Below, one piece after another: positions 34,636-46,570 of a DNA stretch of 64,000 nucleotides. Numbering within the stretch: position 1 is the first letter of the stretch; the number at the start of each line of letters is the position of its first letter. The stretch is from Telopea speciosissima (taxonomy: Eukaryota > Streptophyta > Magnoliopsida > Proteales > Proteaceae). Under the pieces are notes generated by a model. The model ran no database searches. It was not told the DNA's origin and saw nothing but the letters and a program-made list of their open reading frames with translations. The DNA lies in assembly GCF_018873765.1 (NCBI RefSeq), contig NC_057918.1:8068862-8132861 (forward strand), in the 5' to 3' direction. Both the position numbers and the translations under genes were made by a program.

Positions 34636-35593
34636 CTTGGCTCTTGTCCTGCTGTGGCGGGAGCTGGAGCGTCCAACACCCCCTTGCGATCACTCCATGT
34701 GGCCCACTTTGAATCCAACGGCATAATATTGTTTGAACTATTATTTTAATCTAAACCTCCCATTAACCTCTCTCACCCGCTCATATTCCATTAAACCCGA
34801 CCCGATATAGTACACACGCTTTTAGCATTTGTTATTGTTGGAGATTGCCGTGTAAGCTTTGAAGTCACATAAGAATGTGAAACAGAGATTAAACTCAGAG
34901 AAGAGGGACCCATGTGATTGTGAATCAGAGATTAAAACTTGAAGAATTGAAGAAGAGGACCACCACTTTCAGCAATTTCTACCTTTTTGCCACTTTCTTT
35001 TGACTGAGAGAAGTAGAAATTAAAACACAGAGGAAGAAGGACCCATTTAAATGGAGCTTCGATGAAGGTTCTCGCCGGGGTTTATTTTCTTATGTTTCTT
35101 CAAAGAAATCGAAAATTAGCAAAACCTCAAAACCCAGCCTCTTTTTCCAATTGCTTTTCTGATCCAAAGCTGATTCAGTGCCACCGTCGTCTGAATTATG
35201 TGGCATTCGGAAAACGAGAGAGAAGAAGAGGGGAGAGTCACATTACCTATCGTAGTGGCGATCTAATTCATCGCCTTTCGCCATTCAACCAGTAGAGATA
35301 AAGGTGAGAGCTCCCTAGGGTTTGTCGTTGTTTAAGCAAAACGAACAGAGGAAAAGGGGGGAAGAGAAAAGAGAAAGACCCACTTTCTTATCCTCGATTT
35401 TGGTTTTCAAAAAGTGAAATACATCGGGTTGGGTTTAATGGAATCTGGGCGGGTGAGAGAGGTTAATGGGAGGTCTAGATTAAATTAATGGTTCAAACAA
35501 TATTATACCGTTGGATTCAAAGAGGGCCACGTGGAGTGATCGCAGGGGGGTGCTGGACGCTCCAGCTCCCGCTACTGCAGGACAGGAGCCAAG
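34636..35593. mobile_element. Element with about 175 bp inverted arms and unknown cargo
   Basis: The left arm (34636-about 34812) runs from CTTGGCTCTTGTCCTGC to GGGTTTAAT-type sequence. The right arm (about 35420-35593) is its reverse complement with scattered differences, ending GCAGGACAGGAGCCAAG. Arms this long suggest a Mutator-like or fold-back element, but no 9 bp target duplication was found. The central 600 bp includes a 77-codon frame (35062-35295) starting MKVLAGVYFLMFLQRN. I do not recognise it; it could be captured host sequence. Confidence 0.65.
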
Positions 35594-36165
35594 AATTATA
35601 AACCCTAAGCTTGGACGGAAACAGTGGGCTCAAGCCCATTAGCCCAACCTAATACCCATTTCAAAGATTTAGTTCTGGGCCTCTTGCTCTCCGAGGCCTC
35701 ATCGGAAACCAAACCAAGAATTGGTTCGAAAATGGGTAGTTTCAAAGATTCAGAGTATGTGGGCTTAAGCTCATTAGTCCAACCTAATAATACCCATTTA
35801 GATTTAGTTCTGGGCCTCCTGCCTCCGAGGCGTGGGCCTACTCCGAGGCCTCATCGGAAACCAAAGCAAGAATTGGTTCGAAAATGGGTAGTTTTCAAAG
35901 ACTCACAATATGTTGATTTAACCCATTAGCCCAACCAAATAGCCATTTGATTTAGTTGTGGGCCTACTCCGAGGCCTCATCGGAAACCAAAGCAAGAATT
36001 GGTTCGAAAATGGGTAGTTTTCAAAGACTCACAATATGTTGATTTAACCCATTAGCCCAACCTAATACCCATTTAGATTTAGTTGTGGGCCTACTCCGAG
36101 GCCTCATCGGAAACCAAAGCAAGATTTGGTTCGAAAATGGGTAGTTTCAAAGACTCATCTCTATA
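35594..36165 (+). repeat. Tandem array of 126-152 bp units upstream of NFD6-like gene
   Basis: The landmark CCTCATCGGAAACCAA recurs at 35697, 35849, 35975 and 36102. Each unit also contains GGTTCGAAAATGGGTAGTTT, TTAGCCCAACC and GTGGGCCTACTCCGAGG or a variant. TGGGCC, the plant 'site II' TCP-binding motif, occurs five times in the array, and AAACCCTAA (telo-box) at about 35602. The array ends about 185 bp before the start codon. Confidence 0.85.
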
Positions 36166-36349
36166 CGTTTTTAGGGTTTTTAGGGTTTTAGAGGCTTTGC
36201 AACTAGTTTGCTTCTTCAGAGGATGAAGTTGGGATCTTTTGCAGGGTTTTCCCTCGTTTCACCACCTACAGCTACTTCATCGTTCAACTGTTTATGAGAT
36301 CACTATTCGGAAAAACAAGCAGAACAGAGGAGACACCGAGGAAGAAAGA

Positions 36350-39300
36350 ATGGCAGTTAATTTGGCAAGACGATCTCTTATAAGCTCCTCTGCATCTGCA
36401 ACAAGAATCCTAAGCGGGTGCAAATCATCATCATCATCATCATCTTTTGTTTCTGGAGCGAGTAAGGTTGGAGGATTCACTCCTGCAAGGCCCACTTCTC
36501 ATGTTTCTCGGCATAAGCTTTCCGTTTTCTCCAGGTTTGTCCTTTTATGTTATTTGTTCTTTACTTTGTTTCGATTTTTTTTCTGGTTTTGAGTTTTGAT
36601 TTCTCCATTTTGTTCATTACATGCTTTATATTCACTTTAATGTGTATGTGCTTGATGAATACTCATTTAAGACTCTCTGGCCTTTTTCTTTTCCGGTGGT
36701 AATCTACTCTCATTTTCATTTGACTTTTCCCCCCCCCTTTCACTTGGTTATTTTTTTATTGAGTTCAACCCTGTAAGGATATTTGATATTCTTGATGGTG
36801 TTTTCTTAAGTTGTGAAATGCTTCAGAACAGATTTATTGTTCATGATTACGAGGCTAAAAAATAGTGTTACTATGGTTCTTTGCAGGCTGCCAATGGAGT
36901 TAGGTTGTGCACAGTCTTTGATGCCATTGCACAGTGTTACTGCTTCAGCATTGTTCACCTCAATGCTTTCTTTAAAGGGTGGAAACTGGGGATGGCTCTC
37001 CGAAGGTGTCTCTCTCTCTTTCAAAATATCTGTTTATTCTCTTTCCATGGCTTATGCTTCACATGCCAAACATTTTGTACACATGCGTGTGGTTTGGATT
37101 TGCTTACTTTAATGGAAAGAAATAACCTGATATGACCTGCTTTGGTATATACTCCTATTACTTCTGGTCTCTTGCTACTGTTGTACCATTTACATATACA
37201 CTATGGATTTATATGGCAATCACTACCATTTATGATTTGTGTTTTCAGCACCTTCTGTTGTGGTTTCAGACGCATATGCAAGAGGTTTTTTTTTGGGAGT
37301 TACTTAGCATTAGATACTGATATGATATTGGGAGAAAGGTACACACACATATTGTACTAATACTAAGTATTACATAAAGTACTTAAAAATGTCTTTTAGT
37401 TTTTTTACATGCATTTGGTCTCAGTCTAAAGCATTTCTCTCAATTTTCATAATGAGTTTTGATTGATTAACACCCAGTTAGGGATGTAAACGGATAGTCG
37501 AAAATTCGAATTCGATTCGCATCCGTATCTGTTTAGGGGTATCCGTATCTGGTCAAAGGGTATCCGTATCCGAATTCAGATAATCTGGAAAAAATATATC
37601 CAATTCGAAAGATTCAGGGAAATGGCCTCTCTGATGAGATGATAAAACCTTCTGACAATCACTTGATAGTCATGAAAGAATTTCCCTTGAACAATATTTG
37701 GTTTTATAATAGAATCTCCCAACGCTAGTGGAGTTGGCTTAGGTAATTGCAATAGAGTTGATCTGAAAGACTCCATACACTCTCAATAGGTCAAGGACCA
37801 CCAAGGTTGAGTTCAATTGTTTTGAATCTATTGTGAAAGACCAATGGGCAACTCTAATGGTAATCCTTTTGCCTGTTCATCTTATCTTTAATAGATAGGT
37901 TACAAGCAGTCCTAAAGAGCTTGGTGTTTCTTCTCAATAGCCATCACGTATCACCACTAGCACAATCTCTCCATGCCTTGAATTAGTCAGAAGCAATCCT
38001 CATGATGGAGTTTGTTGAGATGCCTCACAATGAGATTTGAACAGTTTTGCTGTGACAGCCTAGTGAGCAACTTAATCGTGGTCGTATGTTATCCCAGTGA
38101 TAGTGTCTTGACTTGACCAGGTCAAAGAAATCCTTGGAGAGCTGGTGTTCCTTTTTCTTGAATATAGCCCAAAAAATTATCATTAGGATACCTCTTGTTA
38201 GAAGCTTGCTTCTCAGTGGGAGAATAACACCAATGCAGTATGTGCCCTTAAAACTGTTAATCATGGTCAGATATTGTATTACTTAATATAGATTATTAGT
38301 TTATTAAGTAATTAGGATTGTTGAGAATTGGTAGCACTCCCTCCCCTAATTCGGGAGGAGGATTTGAGCAGATTGTAAAGGGTGACTAATAATTTGAGTT
38401 TACTTGGGATACATAAATTTCAGAATAAATTAATGTGCTGCCATTATAATGAAAATGGCATTAAAAACCTCGCATTTTAATTTTCCAAAACACATCCTGA
38501 GATGCTCCTCTCCCCCCCCCCCCCCCAACCCTAATGTAATTTGGTCGAGATTTTTGTTGCAATGAGTACATAGGTGGTCCACAGATCCCCATCTAACTTA
38601 TACATAAGCCATATAGAAGGGAGAATGTCCCAGCTTTCCTTTCTTCATGAATCATATAAAATGTTTTGACTTATCATGTTGGATTGCAAGAGGTGCGCGA
38701 AAAATAAATTTCACTTATGATGTTAGTGAGAAAGACAGTAAAAATTTGCATGATTTGACAGTTAAGTTTTGGTTGTTAATAAAAACCACTGATTTCTAAA
38801 TCAAATCGGCAATTGAACACTAGAAATCCAAGAGGTAGATAGAAGACAACAATCCATAACACCCCCCCCCCCCTTGCAAGATCTTTTTGAATGCAACAAG
38901 CTACATCCAGGACAAACTAGTCTTCTATTAATATCAAAGTTTCTCAATGTTTTTAGTTATGTGGTATCCATATATGTACTATTTTGATAAAAATACTGCT
39001 ACTCCAATCTTTTTCTATGAGGCTTGTCATCAAGTCCTGGTAATTGGCATCAATACCGTCAACCATTTTTAAAAGAACAGGTCGTGGAATTCAAGCTTTT
39101 GATATTTAGTTTTTCTAATGTTGAACTATGAATATCATTATACCTAGATACTAAAAAATGGGTGCTGTATCATCTTGTGTACTTCTATTTTCAATGTAAG
39201 TTCCTGGTTGAATAGCTAGAATTTCCATGTTCTTCTTGATCTGGATAGTGTATTGCTATAGTATACTTTCTTAAATGATTTTGTTTGGCAAAAGGACGGT

Positions 39301-40142
39301 TAGAGGAAAGGATAGAGCCTTGAAAATACTTTGTTTCTTTCTCGTATGGAGGGTGTTCAATCTCTTATTGCTGGAGTTTAAGCTAATGAAGAACACTGGA
39401 TTTAGGCTTTTTTGTTTTCTTGCGATTTAATTAATTGAATGTTACATTGTTTAGTTGCCAAAGTGGAGATGAAGATGTGGTAGGAAAATACATGGAAAAT
39501 TATTTAACTTATGAAGCTGGAAAACAAAAGAAAAAACGGAAAAAGAAAGAAGAGGGTGGACGAAAACAAAAGAAAAAAAAGGTGGATTTTGGGGGGAGGG
39601 GAGAAAAAAATGGAAAAGGAAAGAAGAGGGTGGGCGGAGAGTGAGGGTGATCACTTCAGTATGTGATCCAGGTTTGTTTTTCTTCTGTGTCACTCAAATC
39701 TTGGGAGGCAAACAGAAGAGACTTGCAATGGCCATTTACTAGGAGAGGTGATTGTTGATTTTCTCGATATCTTCCTGATAATTGCTGGATAATTTGATAG
39801 TTTAATTAATTGACTGTTAAATTGTTTAGTTGTCCAAGTGGAGATGAAGATGTGCTAGGGAAAAGCATTGTATTATTTAACTTATGAAGGTGGAAAACAA
39901 AAGAAAAAAGGTGGATTTGGGGGTGGGGGATGGAAAAGGAAAGAAGAGGGTAGACGGATAGTGAGGGTGATCACTTCAGTATGTGATCGAGGTTCGTTTT
40001 TCTTCTGTGTCACTCAAATCATGGGAGGCACACAGAAGAGACTTGCAGTGGCCATTTACTAGGAGTGGTGATTGTTTATTTTTCTCGATATCTTCTTGAT
40101 AATTTGACAATTGAGGTTTTTGCAGTTAAGATGACTAAATAG
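36350..40142 (+). CDS. Mitochondrial NFD6/NOXY2-family small protein
   Basis: A short organellar protein of the family containing NUCLEAR FUSION DEFECTIVE 6 and NONRESPONDING TO OXYLIPINS 2. Exon 1 (36350-36534) encodes an Arg/Ser-rich N terminus, [20 protein letters not shown], that fits a mitochondrial presequence. Exon 2 (36887-37005) encodes the family signature [20 protein letters not shown], then LFTSMLS and WGWLSE; the GT-AG phase agrees. The last exon is not certain. One good candidate starts after TTTTTGCAG at 40126, adds five codons and TAG (40140-40142), giving 106 aa, and is followed by AATAAA at about 40198. A second candidate acceptor is TTTTCAG at 37248. Reading on without splicing gives a stop at 37110. 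The family is known for short, alternatively spliced ends. The first two exons are well supported, the third much less so. Confidence 0.78.
37006..40125. other. Presumed last intron of the NFD6-like gene
   Basis: It contains a GGATGTAAACGGATAGTCG repeat-like block with ATCCGTATC motifs (37480-37600), an unrecognised minus-strand frame near 38025-38264, C homopolymers near 38513-38526 and 38862-38873, and a tandem duplication at 39428-40090. If the last exon is at 37249 instead, most of this is intergenic. Confidence 0.4.
39428..40090 (+). repeat. Tandem duplication, two copies of about 300-380 bp
   Basis: Copy 1 is about 39428-39808 and copy 2 about 39809-40090. Shared blocks include GTGGAGATGAAGATGTG, GGGTGATCACTTCAGTATGT, TTCTTCTGTGTCACTCAAAT and GGCCATTTACTAGGAG. 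A purine-rich segment in the middle differs in length. The copies differ at perhaps one base in twenty. Confidence 0.85.
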
Positions 40143-40559
40143 CTGTCTTTATAGAGATCCTTGATTTTTAGTCTTCATAGTCTCTAGTAGTTGTTCAATA
40201 AAAGAAGGATTTTTTTGAGTATGTATCTCCAAACCAATTATAAATGTCTAGGTATTTAGGGTATAACTCAATATTGGGGCTGAAGGATATTCATGGTAGA
40301 GTGCAGACTTCATGGAAGGAGGCATATTCTTTTTGTAGTAATTTCTGCGTGTTTTGAGAAAGGGTCCTGCTTCAGTTGGTAGAGTTATTTCGGTTTTCAT
40401 AGGGATATGTTTGTGTTTTATGAATGAGGGGCCTAGATCTCATTGCAAATGATGCGATAGGTTAAGATGCATCAAGAACCACTTGGATTTGAATTAAGCA
40501 ATGATGTTTCGAGTCAGGAGGATCTTATGCAGGAATCCGAGAAGTTGCAGTGTGATGAG

Positions 40560-40830
40560 GATATTATTTGAGCCTTAGATGTGCGTACTGGAGGCATTAA
40601 GGTTGATGTTCCTGAGTTTCATGGTAGGCCCAATGCCGAAGAATTTTTGGCCTAGTTTAATAGCTTAGAAAAGCTTCTTAACTAGAAAGACATGCCATTG
40701 TTTGAAGGGGCATGCTGTGATATGTTGGGACCAGATTCAAGGAAATGAATGGTTGAAAGGGAAGGAACCAATATGAACACTGGAGAAAATGAAGTCCAGA
40801 TTTCATGGAAATTTCATTTCAATTCCCAGA
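40560..40830 (+). mobile_element. Ty3-gypsy gag relic
   Basis: Forward translation gives IKVDVPEFHGRPNAEEFLA, then FNSLEKLLN, WDQIQGNEWLKGKEP and LEKMKSRFHG. This is the order of a gypsy gag domain (retrotransposon gag, WW/E region). At least three in-frame stops (TAG or TGA) break it. No flanking LTRs were identified. Confidence 0.7.
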
Positions 40831-41210
40831 CTTCAACGCATTAGCTGAGGTTCAACTTTGTCGTGATGGGTGTTACTTGTAATATGCCTATTCATCCTTG
40901 GTGCGACTGTGCGAGTGATGGACCTTCATTATGCTTCTTTCCTTATTCTTCCTCTTGTGTGCACAAGCCCTTCCATGGAATTATCCTTTGATACTTATTT
41001 TTTGCTGATTTTCCCTTGATTTAGCAGACCATGTACATGAGGGACTCATAGATGAACCGTGCATCCAGGTGACAAGTTTAATTTGGAAGGCTTTGTTCGC
41101 TTCACCTAATGCTGAGTATTTTCGGTGCCAATTGGAAGCAATGCCGCATAAATTTCTGGTTGCAGTGAGAAATGGGCAAGGGTTCTAAGAGAGTAGGATT
41201 CACATAAAAA
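40831..41210. other. Intergenic, no gene
   Basis: No protein-like frame; possibly further decayed retroelement sequence downstream of the gag relic. Confidence 0.35.
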
Positions 41211-41373
41211 AAAGGGCGTAGCCAGTGCAAGAGCATCCTGCCACTGCGGGGTCTGGAGGGTCATAATGTACGCAGCCTTACCTCCGCTTCGCAGAGAGCC
41301 TGCTTCCCGATTCGAACCGCGACCATTAGGTCGCAATGGAGCAACCTTACTGTTGCACTGAGGACCGCCCTCT
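41211..41373 (-). mobile_element. Au-type SINE, complete
   Basis: It is flanked by direct repeats AGAGTAGGATTCACATAAAA (41190-41210 and 41374-41393). The body has GGGTCATAATGTACGCAGCC. At the right end, on the minus strand, is the tRNA-like promoter: A box region around GTGCAACAGTAAGGTTGC and B box region around GGTTCGAATCGG. The A-rich tail is at the left, beside 41211. Confidence 0.9.
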
Positions 41374-41394
41374 AGAGTAGGATTCACATAAAAA

Positions 41395-43889
41395 TTTGGA
41401 ATAAGGAATCTCAACAGCTAAGAACATGGAGTTGTTAGAGAGAAAGAGCGTTGCAGCTCCATCGGAGAGTGGTGCAAAGGGAAAAAAAGAAAGAGGGAAA
41501 TTACCCTGAACATAATTGACTAAAACCACCCTACTTTGAAATAATTAATGGCTCCAAAAGAAGCAAAGTAATCAGTTAGGGCCCCCTCCCTTTGCAGAGT
41601 TGTGTTGACTGTTGTTAAATAAGGTGTTAATAATTTATTAAATTCTCTTTTTGTCTCCTCCTTCCCCTTTTATATTAGAGTACTAACCCACAGTCGGACA
41701 TTGAATCAAATTTGTCCAGTGTGGCAATTTGGTGATGGATATAACAGTTAACCACTCTATGAGGATAAAAGTGGGAGTACATTTACCCAAAAAGGGAAGA
41801 AAACATAGGGAGGTTTATGGCTATCAGAAAATGTGTATGGAAAACAATAGAAATGAGGTATCAATGGATGAATTTTAGATGCTCAGAAATTAGGTGATAA
41901 AGGATACTGATTAAACTTGTTTTGGAGAAAAAAGGTAGTTAGTATATTCAATGCATAGTCATTTCAATTAGATGAAAGCATTAGAGCATAGCTTTGGAAA
42001 TCATTTATGAATTATTTCACTATATTGGAGTGGATCTAAATGTCCTTATATTGGAGTGGAGCATATTGATTGAAGAAAGAAATTATCTGGGAAATATAAT
42101 CCTAGAATTGCATCGTGTATAATCTTGTAATAGAAAACACGATAGATTCTCATGTTTCCTACCCAATCATTCCCATGAGGCATGAACTGGAAGGTTTTCT
42201 ATGCACTGAAATTTCCTTAATGCTGATAGGGAAAGTTTGAACTCGCTTCAATGCAAAGTTTTAACTATACTTAATTGTTTGAGTTCTCAATATGCACAGG
42301 CATAGCAAGGAGACAGATGGGGAGAAAATTGATGACTTTAACAGATACAATTTCTTAATTATTGAAATAACGGTATCTGATTTTATTAGCTCCTTAATTG
42401 GATGCACATACTATCTTGTGTGCTGGGGGCTCATCAGTTGGGTGACTGGGCACACATTGACTCCCTTGATTTATCTCTATCCTTCTTGATAGATGCCAAG
42501 TTCATTCATCTTGCGTTATCATTAATTCTTACAGAGGGTTAAACCTAGGAAATTTTCGAGGCAAAAATTTTACATTATCAGATGAGCTTAAATACATATC
42601 TTTTTCATTGTTGTTTTATTTTTGCTTGATTTGTTGGGTCAGGAAACATTCCAGGTGGTAAGCCATTGACCTGGCTCTCTTTATTATGTGATTGCAGGAT
42701 TTGCAACGCCTCTATAGCAGGGTCAATGGGTTTGTCCTCGTCATTGTGTTAAATAATTTATGTTGAGCTTCAAAGAATAGCGAGCCATGCAGTTGACAAC
42801 TTTGACTCTCTTATCTTCTTATGATATTTGAGTTACGCCTTGACATATTTCATTATTCCTTTTGTTGTTCCAATCTTCCAACCTGTTGAGATGGTTAATA
42901 AGAAAATTCATTAAATTGTTGTTGGTTGAGATATTGCTTTTCCCCGTATTACCAAAAAACGAAATGTTTCTTTCTCCATACAGCCAAGTAAGATTTTCCT
43001 TGTAATTGGATACTCAGTTTCTTTTTTCTTTTGTTGGTTGGATTTCTTCCTTGTTCTTTCTGATAAAGGTGGGACAGGTCGTGGTTAGTTTAGGTGAAAG
43101 GGCTGAACACATCGCATGTATATGGCCCTGTTGCACCTCTCCTTATGACATTCTCTCTCCTTCATGACATGTGGGCCCGTTTATACGAGCTGTATTGCTC
43201 CCATCCCCATTAATTTTTTTTTGGGTGAATTCCCATTAATTTATTATCAATGATTTAGCTTGCATTGTGTCTCAGCTCCAGTGCTGCCTGTGGACGACAG
43301 ATGAGCCAAGCCTACTGTAGCCAGCGTAGGCTACTAGGTTCATCCAGTTCAAAATCCTCTGATTTAGAATTATAGATTTACTGTATTTGAGGGTAATTTA
43401 CATGGTAAGTTTCAGTCTCCTCTAAACTTACCCTGTAATTTACTTCATTCCCCCCCCCCCCCTATAGTAAACCTCTTTACTATGTTCTCTAGTGAGGTAA
43501 GCTTCAACCTCCATTTCTCATCAGGAATTTTTTAATCGCCTAAACTACTCTTGAAAGGTGAAGAATTCAATCTTCATTGTAACACAGTTCTTCCCCTTCT
43601 TCCTCCCTTTGTTCCAAATATTTTAATGCCAAAACATTGCAAACCAAGATGCTTGTCATCCTAGTCAAGCTTAGAGCCACAAGCTTATGAGTTTTCTGGT
43701 GAAGTTGGATGGGTAATATTTGCGGCGGACACCAGTATTGGACTAGAAGAGGAGGATGGTGGAACCACAAAAACTTATTCCAAATTTCTAAACAAAAGAA
43801 GAGAAAAAAAAACACATCGGGAAACTGTGATTGCAGCTGCCTTTGCGCTTATCTTTGTTGATTTCCTCTTGTTTTCTGTTTGTGAAATT
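41395..43889. other. Intergenic, no gene
   Basis: No convincing coding frame on either strand. It contains C homopolymers near 43450-43461 and ordinary AT-rich sequence. Confidence 0.4.
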
Positions 43890-44063
43890 CGTTTCTCCTT
43901 CATTCCCATTGATCAGATAAACTCCATTCTTACTTTCATTTGGAATTTTGATTTCTTGGTTGTTTGAGGACATAGTAAAGAAGTTTATCTGAATGGTAAT
44001 TTGGAAATTTGTTAAGTGAGTTTAGTAGAACTAGATATTATCCCTCCAGGTCTTTCTAAGCAT

Positions 44064-44543
44064 CATTATGCCTAGTGAAGTATCTCTTCATTAAACCAAC
44101 AACTGCTTACCTCAGTTGGTGAGCCGTGGTGCGCTTCATGCCCATGCTCACCAAGAGGTCTCGAGTTCGAGTCTCTTGACTGGTATCTTGTTCCCTCCCT
44201 GGTTTGATCCCCCTCCCTTCTATCAAGCTATATATGTAAAGCTCCCAATTAACCAAAAAAAAACAAAAAAGTATCTCTTCATTAATGGTCACTTGGCATC
44301 TCAATGGTCAAATTTTAGTCCAAAACAAACAAGAAAAGTTTTAGTAAAATTATCAAAATGTCATCAAATGGAGATGAATATAAAATACAAAATGACATCT
44401 TTTGTAATTTAGGCTATATTCTCCACTCATTTTACTCTGGAAATGTACCAATAAGATGGTTATCTGATCCTCTATCACATGGATTAACCCATGTACTGTC
44501 ATGTGACAAATAGTGAAGCGTTATACATCACTAGACATAGTAA
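44064..44543 (+). mobile_element. MITE with ACTATGCCTAGTG ends, SINE inserted
   Basis: Inverted ends ATTATGCCTAGTGAAG and CACTAGACATAGTAACG. Related copies: 50412-50712 (left-truncated), 51546-51830 (inverted), and 57086-57291 continued at 62811-62928. The element is AT-rich, with ATCACATGGATTAACCCATG palindromes, and has no coding frame. Confidence 0.6.
44095..44268 (+). mobile_element. tRNA-derived SINE
   Basis: Flanked by perfect direct repeats AAGTATCTCTTCATTAA (44078-44094 and 44269-44285). The A-box-like TACCTCAGTTGGTGAGC is at about 44109 and the B-box-like GAGTTCGAGTC about 50 bp further. The 3' end is A-rich (ACCAAAAAAAAACAAAA). The right copy of the host duplication has a single target sequence at this point (57108-57120), a natural empty site. 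Confidence 0.92.
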
Positions 44544-45172
44544 CGACGAAGAAAACCCTTATTAGTAGAAACTGATCCCACTGGCCACGGCCAATTCCAC
44601 TTCCTTGAAGCTTAGTTGATCTTAGCAGAAAAGAATGACTAATTGTACAAAGATGAAGATGAGTTTAGAGGAATGCTTGAAAGAAATGTCCTGAGGGTTG
44701 TCTTTACCTTGTAAAAGATCAAGAAAATGGACAAAATTGCATCTTACCTTACCATTCTTACTTAAGCACACTTACACGCGCATTTTCATTTCTTGCTGGT
44801 GATCAGACATTTCAAAAGAGGATTTTGTCTTTCTAAAGTCTGAAAGATACATACAGTAATCACGCTACCATTCGTTTTCGAGTTTGAAACAAACTTTTAA
44901 GGAGAGCGAGCGTGTGAACACTACAGTATGTCACTGGCGCAAGTCTTACAAAATTCAAGCCGTTTTTTTGTCTCTCTTTCCTGCACTCACAAAGTCTTCT
45001 CCAAGGCTACACACGTTTCACTGTTCGCTCTAATTCCAGGAAGCAACAAAACATTCAAGTACGCTGCCTGTGCCTATCTCACTACTCACTACATGTTAAG
45101 GTAAAAGAGTCACGTTTATATTGCTTGTACGTTCTGTTTTTTTGCGGCTGCGTGACTTATGGCTTCAATCAT

Positions 45173-46570
45173 ATTTTTTGTGTTTCTTACCAAAAAAAAA
45201 TCATATTTTTTTGTGTCTATTTTTTTTTTTTTTGGTGTCTATTGACTTAAGGGTGGATGGTAGCAACTTTACGGGTATTTTTTGTTAAACGCAACACTAA
45301 ATGAACCGTTTATTTTTTAATCTTTTAATCATAATCGTTAAATAAAAAACACCATCAACCTGCTTGTCGAGACAGTAGGTTTTTTCTTTTTCCTATTCTT
45401 TTTCTTTGCAAGGGAGTGCTTCAGGTTTCTCCGACTTCTTTTTCTCCGTTCACAGGTTTCTTCTTGAATCTCTGGGATTTGGAACAATTGCCTTCTGGGT
45501 TCTCCTCTTTACAACCAATTGTCTCGACCTGAAGACCCTTGAATCTCTGGGATCTGAAAAAATAGATTTCTGGGTTCTTCCGATTTGGAACCGAACAGAA
45601 ATGCGAAAAACTCTATCTTCCCTTTCATTAAAAAAAAAAAAAAAAAACAACTCCATCTTCCCACTGACAATACACAGGGAGAGCGGAGGTGGGAGGAGAC
45701 AATACACAGTGGCTTCTTCTTCTTCAACTTTCTTAAAAAAATAAAAAAGAGGGTTTTGAGAAAAAAAAAATCAAAACAGAGACAATCAATTTACAGGTGA
45801 GTGCTTCAAGGAGATGGGTTTTCGGTTGTTGGGGGTGGTTTTTTATTTTTTTATTTTTTTTGTAAATTGATTCTCTCTAGTTAGTCATTTTTGGGTTTTA
45901 GGAACAATTCTATACTTTCTAGGTTAGGGCTTCTCTATATAATATTCTTTTCTTTGGAAGGACTGTATGAGAGGTTTTGTAATATTCAAAGACAGGAAAA
46001 TCTTTTTACCAAAAAATAACAATAAAAACAAAAATAGTGAAATCTATTCTGGTGCTCGGCCGTAGAAGTAGCTTCCCATTTTAAGAGTGAACCACGTAAA
46101 TCTTTGATGTTATGCATTGTGTGTCTTCTTTATGTTTTCTTCCGCACATCACCACTCTTAGATGTTGTTTTCTTAGATGTTGTTTTCTTAACAAGGGGAA
46201 CCCTTCACTCGCGTCGAGAGCTCTCTCCTATGGATAAATTTGTAGGTGAACCCAACTAGAGTGAAGATAACATAAGTCAACCAACACTAGTGAATGTTAT
46301 TAACCCCTTACTAAGTTAAATTCCAAATTAAGAAGCCCAGACTTTGCAATAAAGATGTGGTCGGTGAAGGCGCGGGAACGATCAGTGCTTGCGACCTTCC
46401 ATACACAGAGTGGGAGACTAAAAGACCAACCTAGAGAGAGAGAGAGAGAGAGAGAGAGGGTATGGGAGGATGGTGGTGGGCCCCATCATCTTGAGGAGTA
46501 GACATAAGAGTCTACAAGGTTCTTTCGCTGTCGCCGTATCATAATTAGTGCTCGAAAAAGGTAAATCTCG
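45173..46570. other. Intergenic, no gene
   Basis: It holds poly(T) and poly(A) runs, a local repeat of CTTGAATCTCTGGGATTTGG (about 45463 and 45538), and a GA microsatellite at 46434-46457. The 45406-45744 frame is low-complexity and is not taken as a gene. Confidence 0.4.

Larger units (their letters stand above)
43890..45172 (+). repeat. Segmental duplication, left copy
   Basis: It matches 56912-57291 joined to 62816-63597 over most of its length in the same orientation. Shared blocks include CTCCTTCATTCCCATTGATC, GATTTCTTGGTTGTTTGAGG, CACGGCCAATTCCACTTCCT and GAGTTTGAAACAAACTTTTA. This copy carries a SINE at 44095-44268 that the right copy lacks. No protein frame was recognised in it. Confidence 0.9.

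Noticed and set aside
38025-38264. 79-codon minus-strand frame with ordinary composition
   Set aside because: No recognised family, flanking frames closed, and located in repeat-like intron sequence.
38513-38526. Poly-C and poly-G runs (also 7340, 38862, 43450, 63721)
   Set aside because: Simple homopolymers with no associated structure; length may also be affected by sequencing error.
44615-44640. GCTTAGTTGATCTTAGC-type motif, whose reverse complement resembles the start of U2 snRNA (GGCTAAGATCAA)
   Set aside because: The similarity is only about 12 bases and the following U2 sequence is absent in both copies of the duplication, so no snRNA gene is called.
45406-45744. 112-codon frame starting MQGSASGFSDFFF
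   Set aside because: Low-complexity, contains a Lys homopolymer from a poly(A) run and local duplicated text; no family resemblance.
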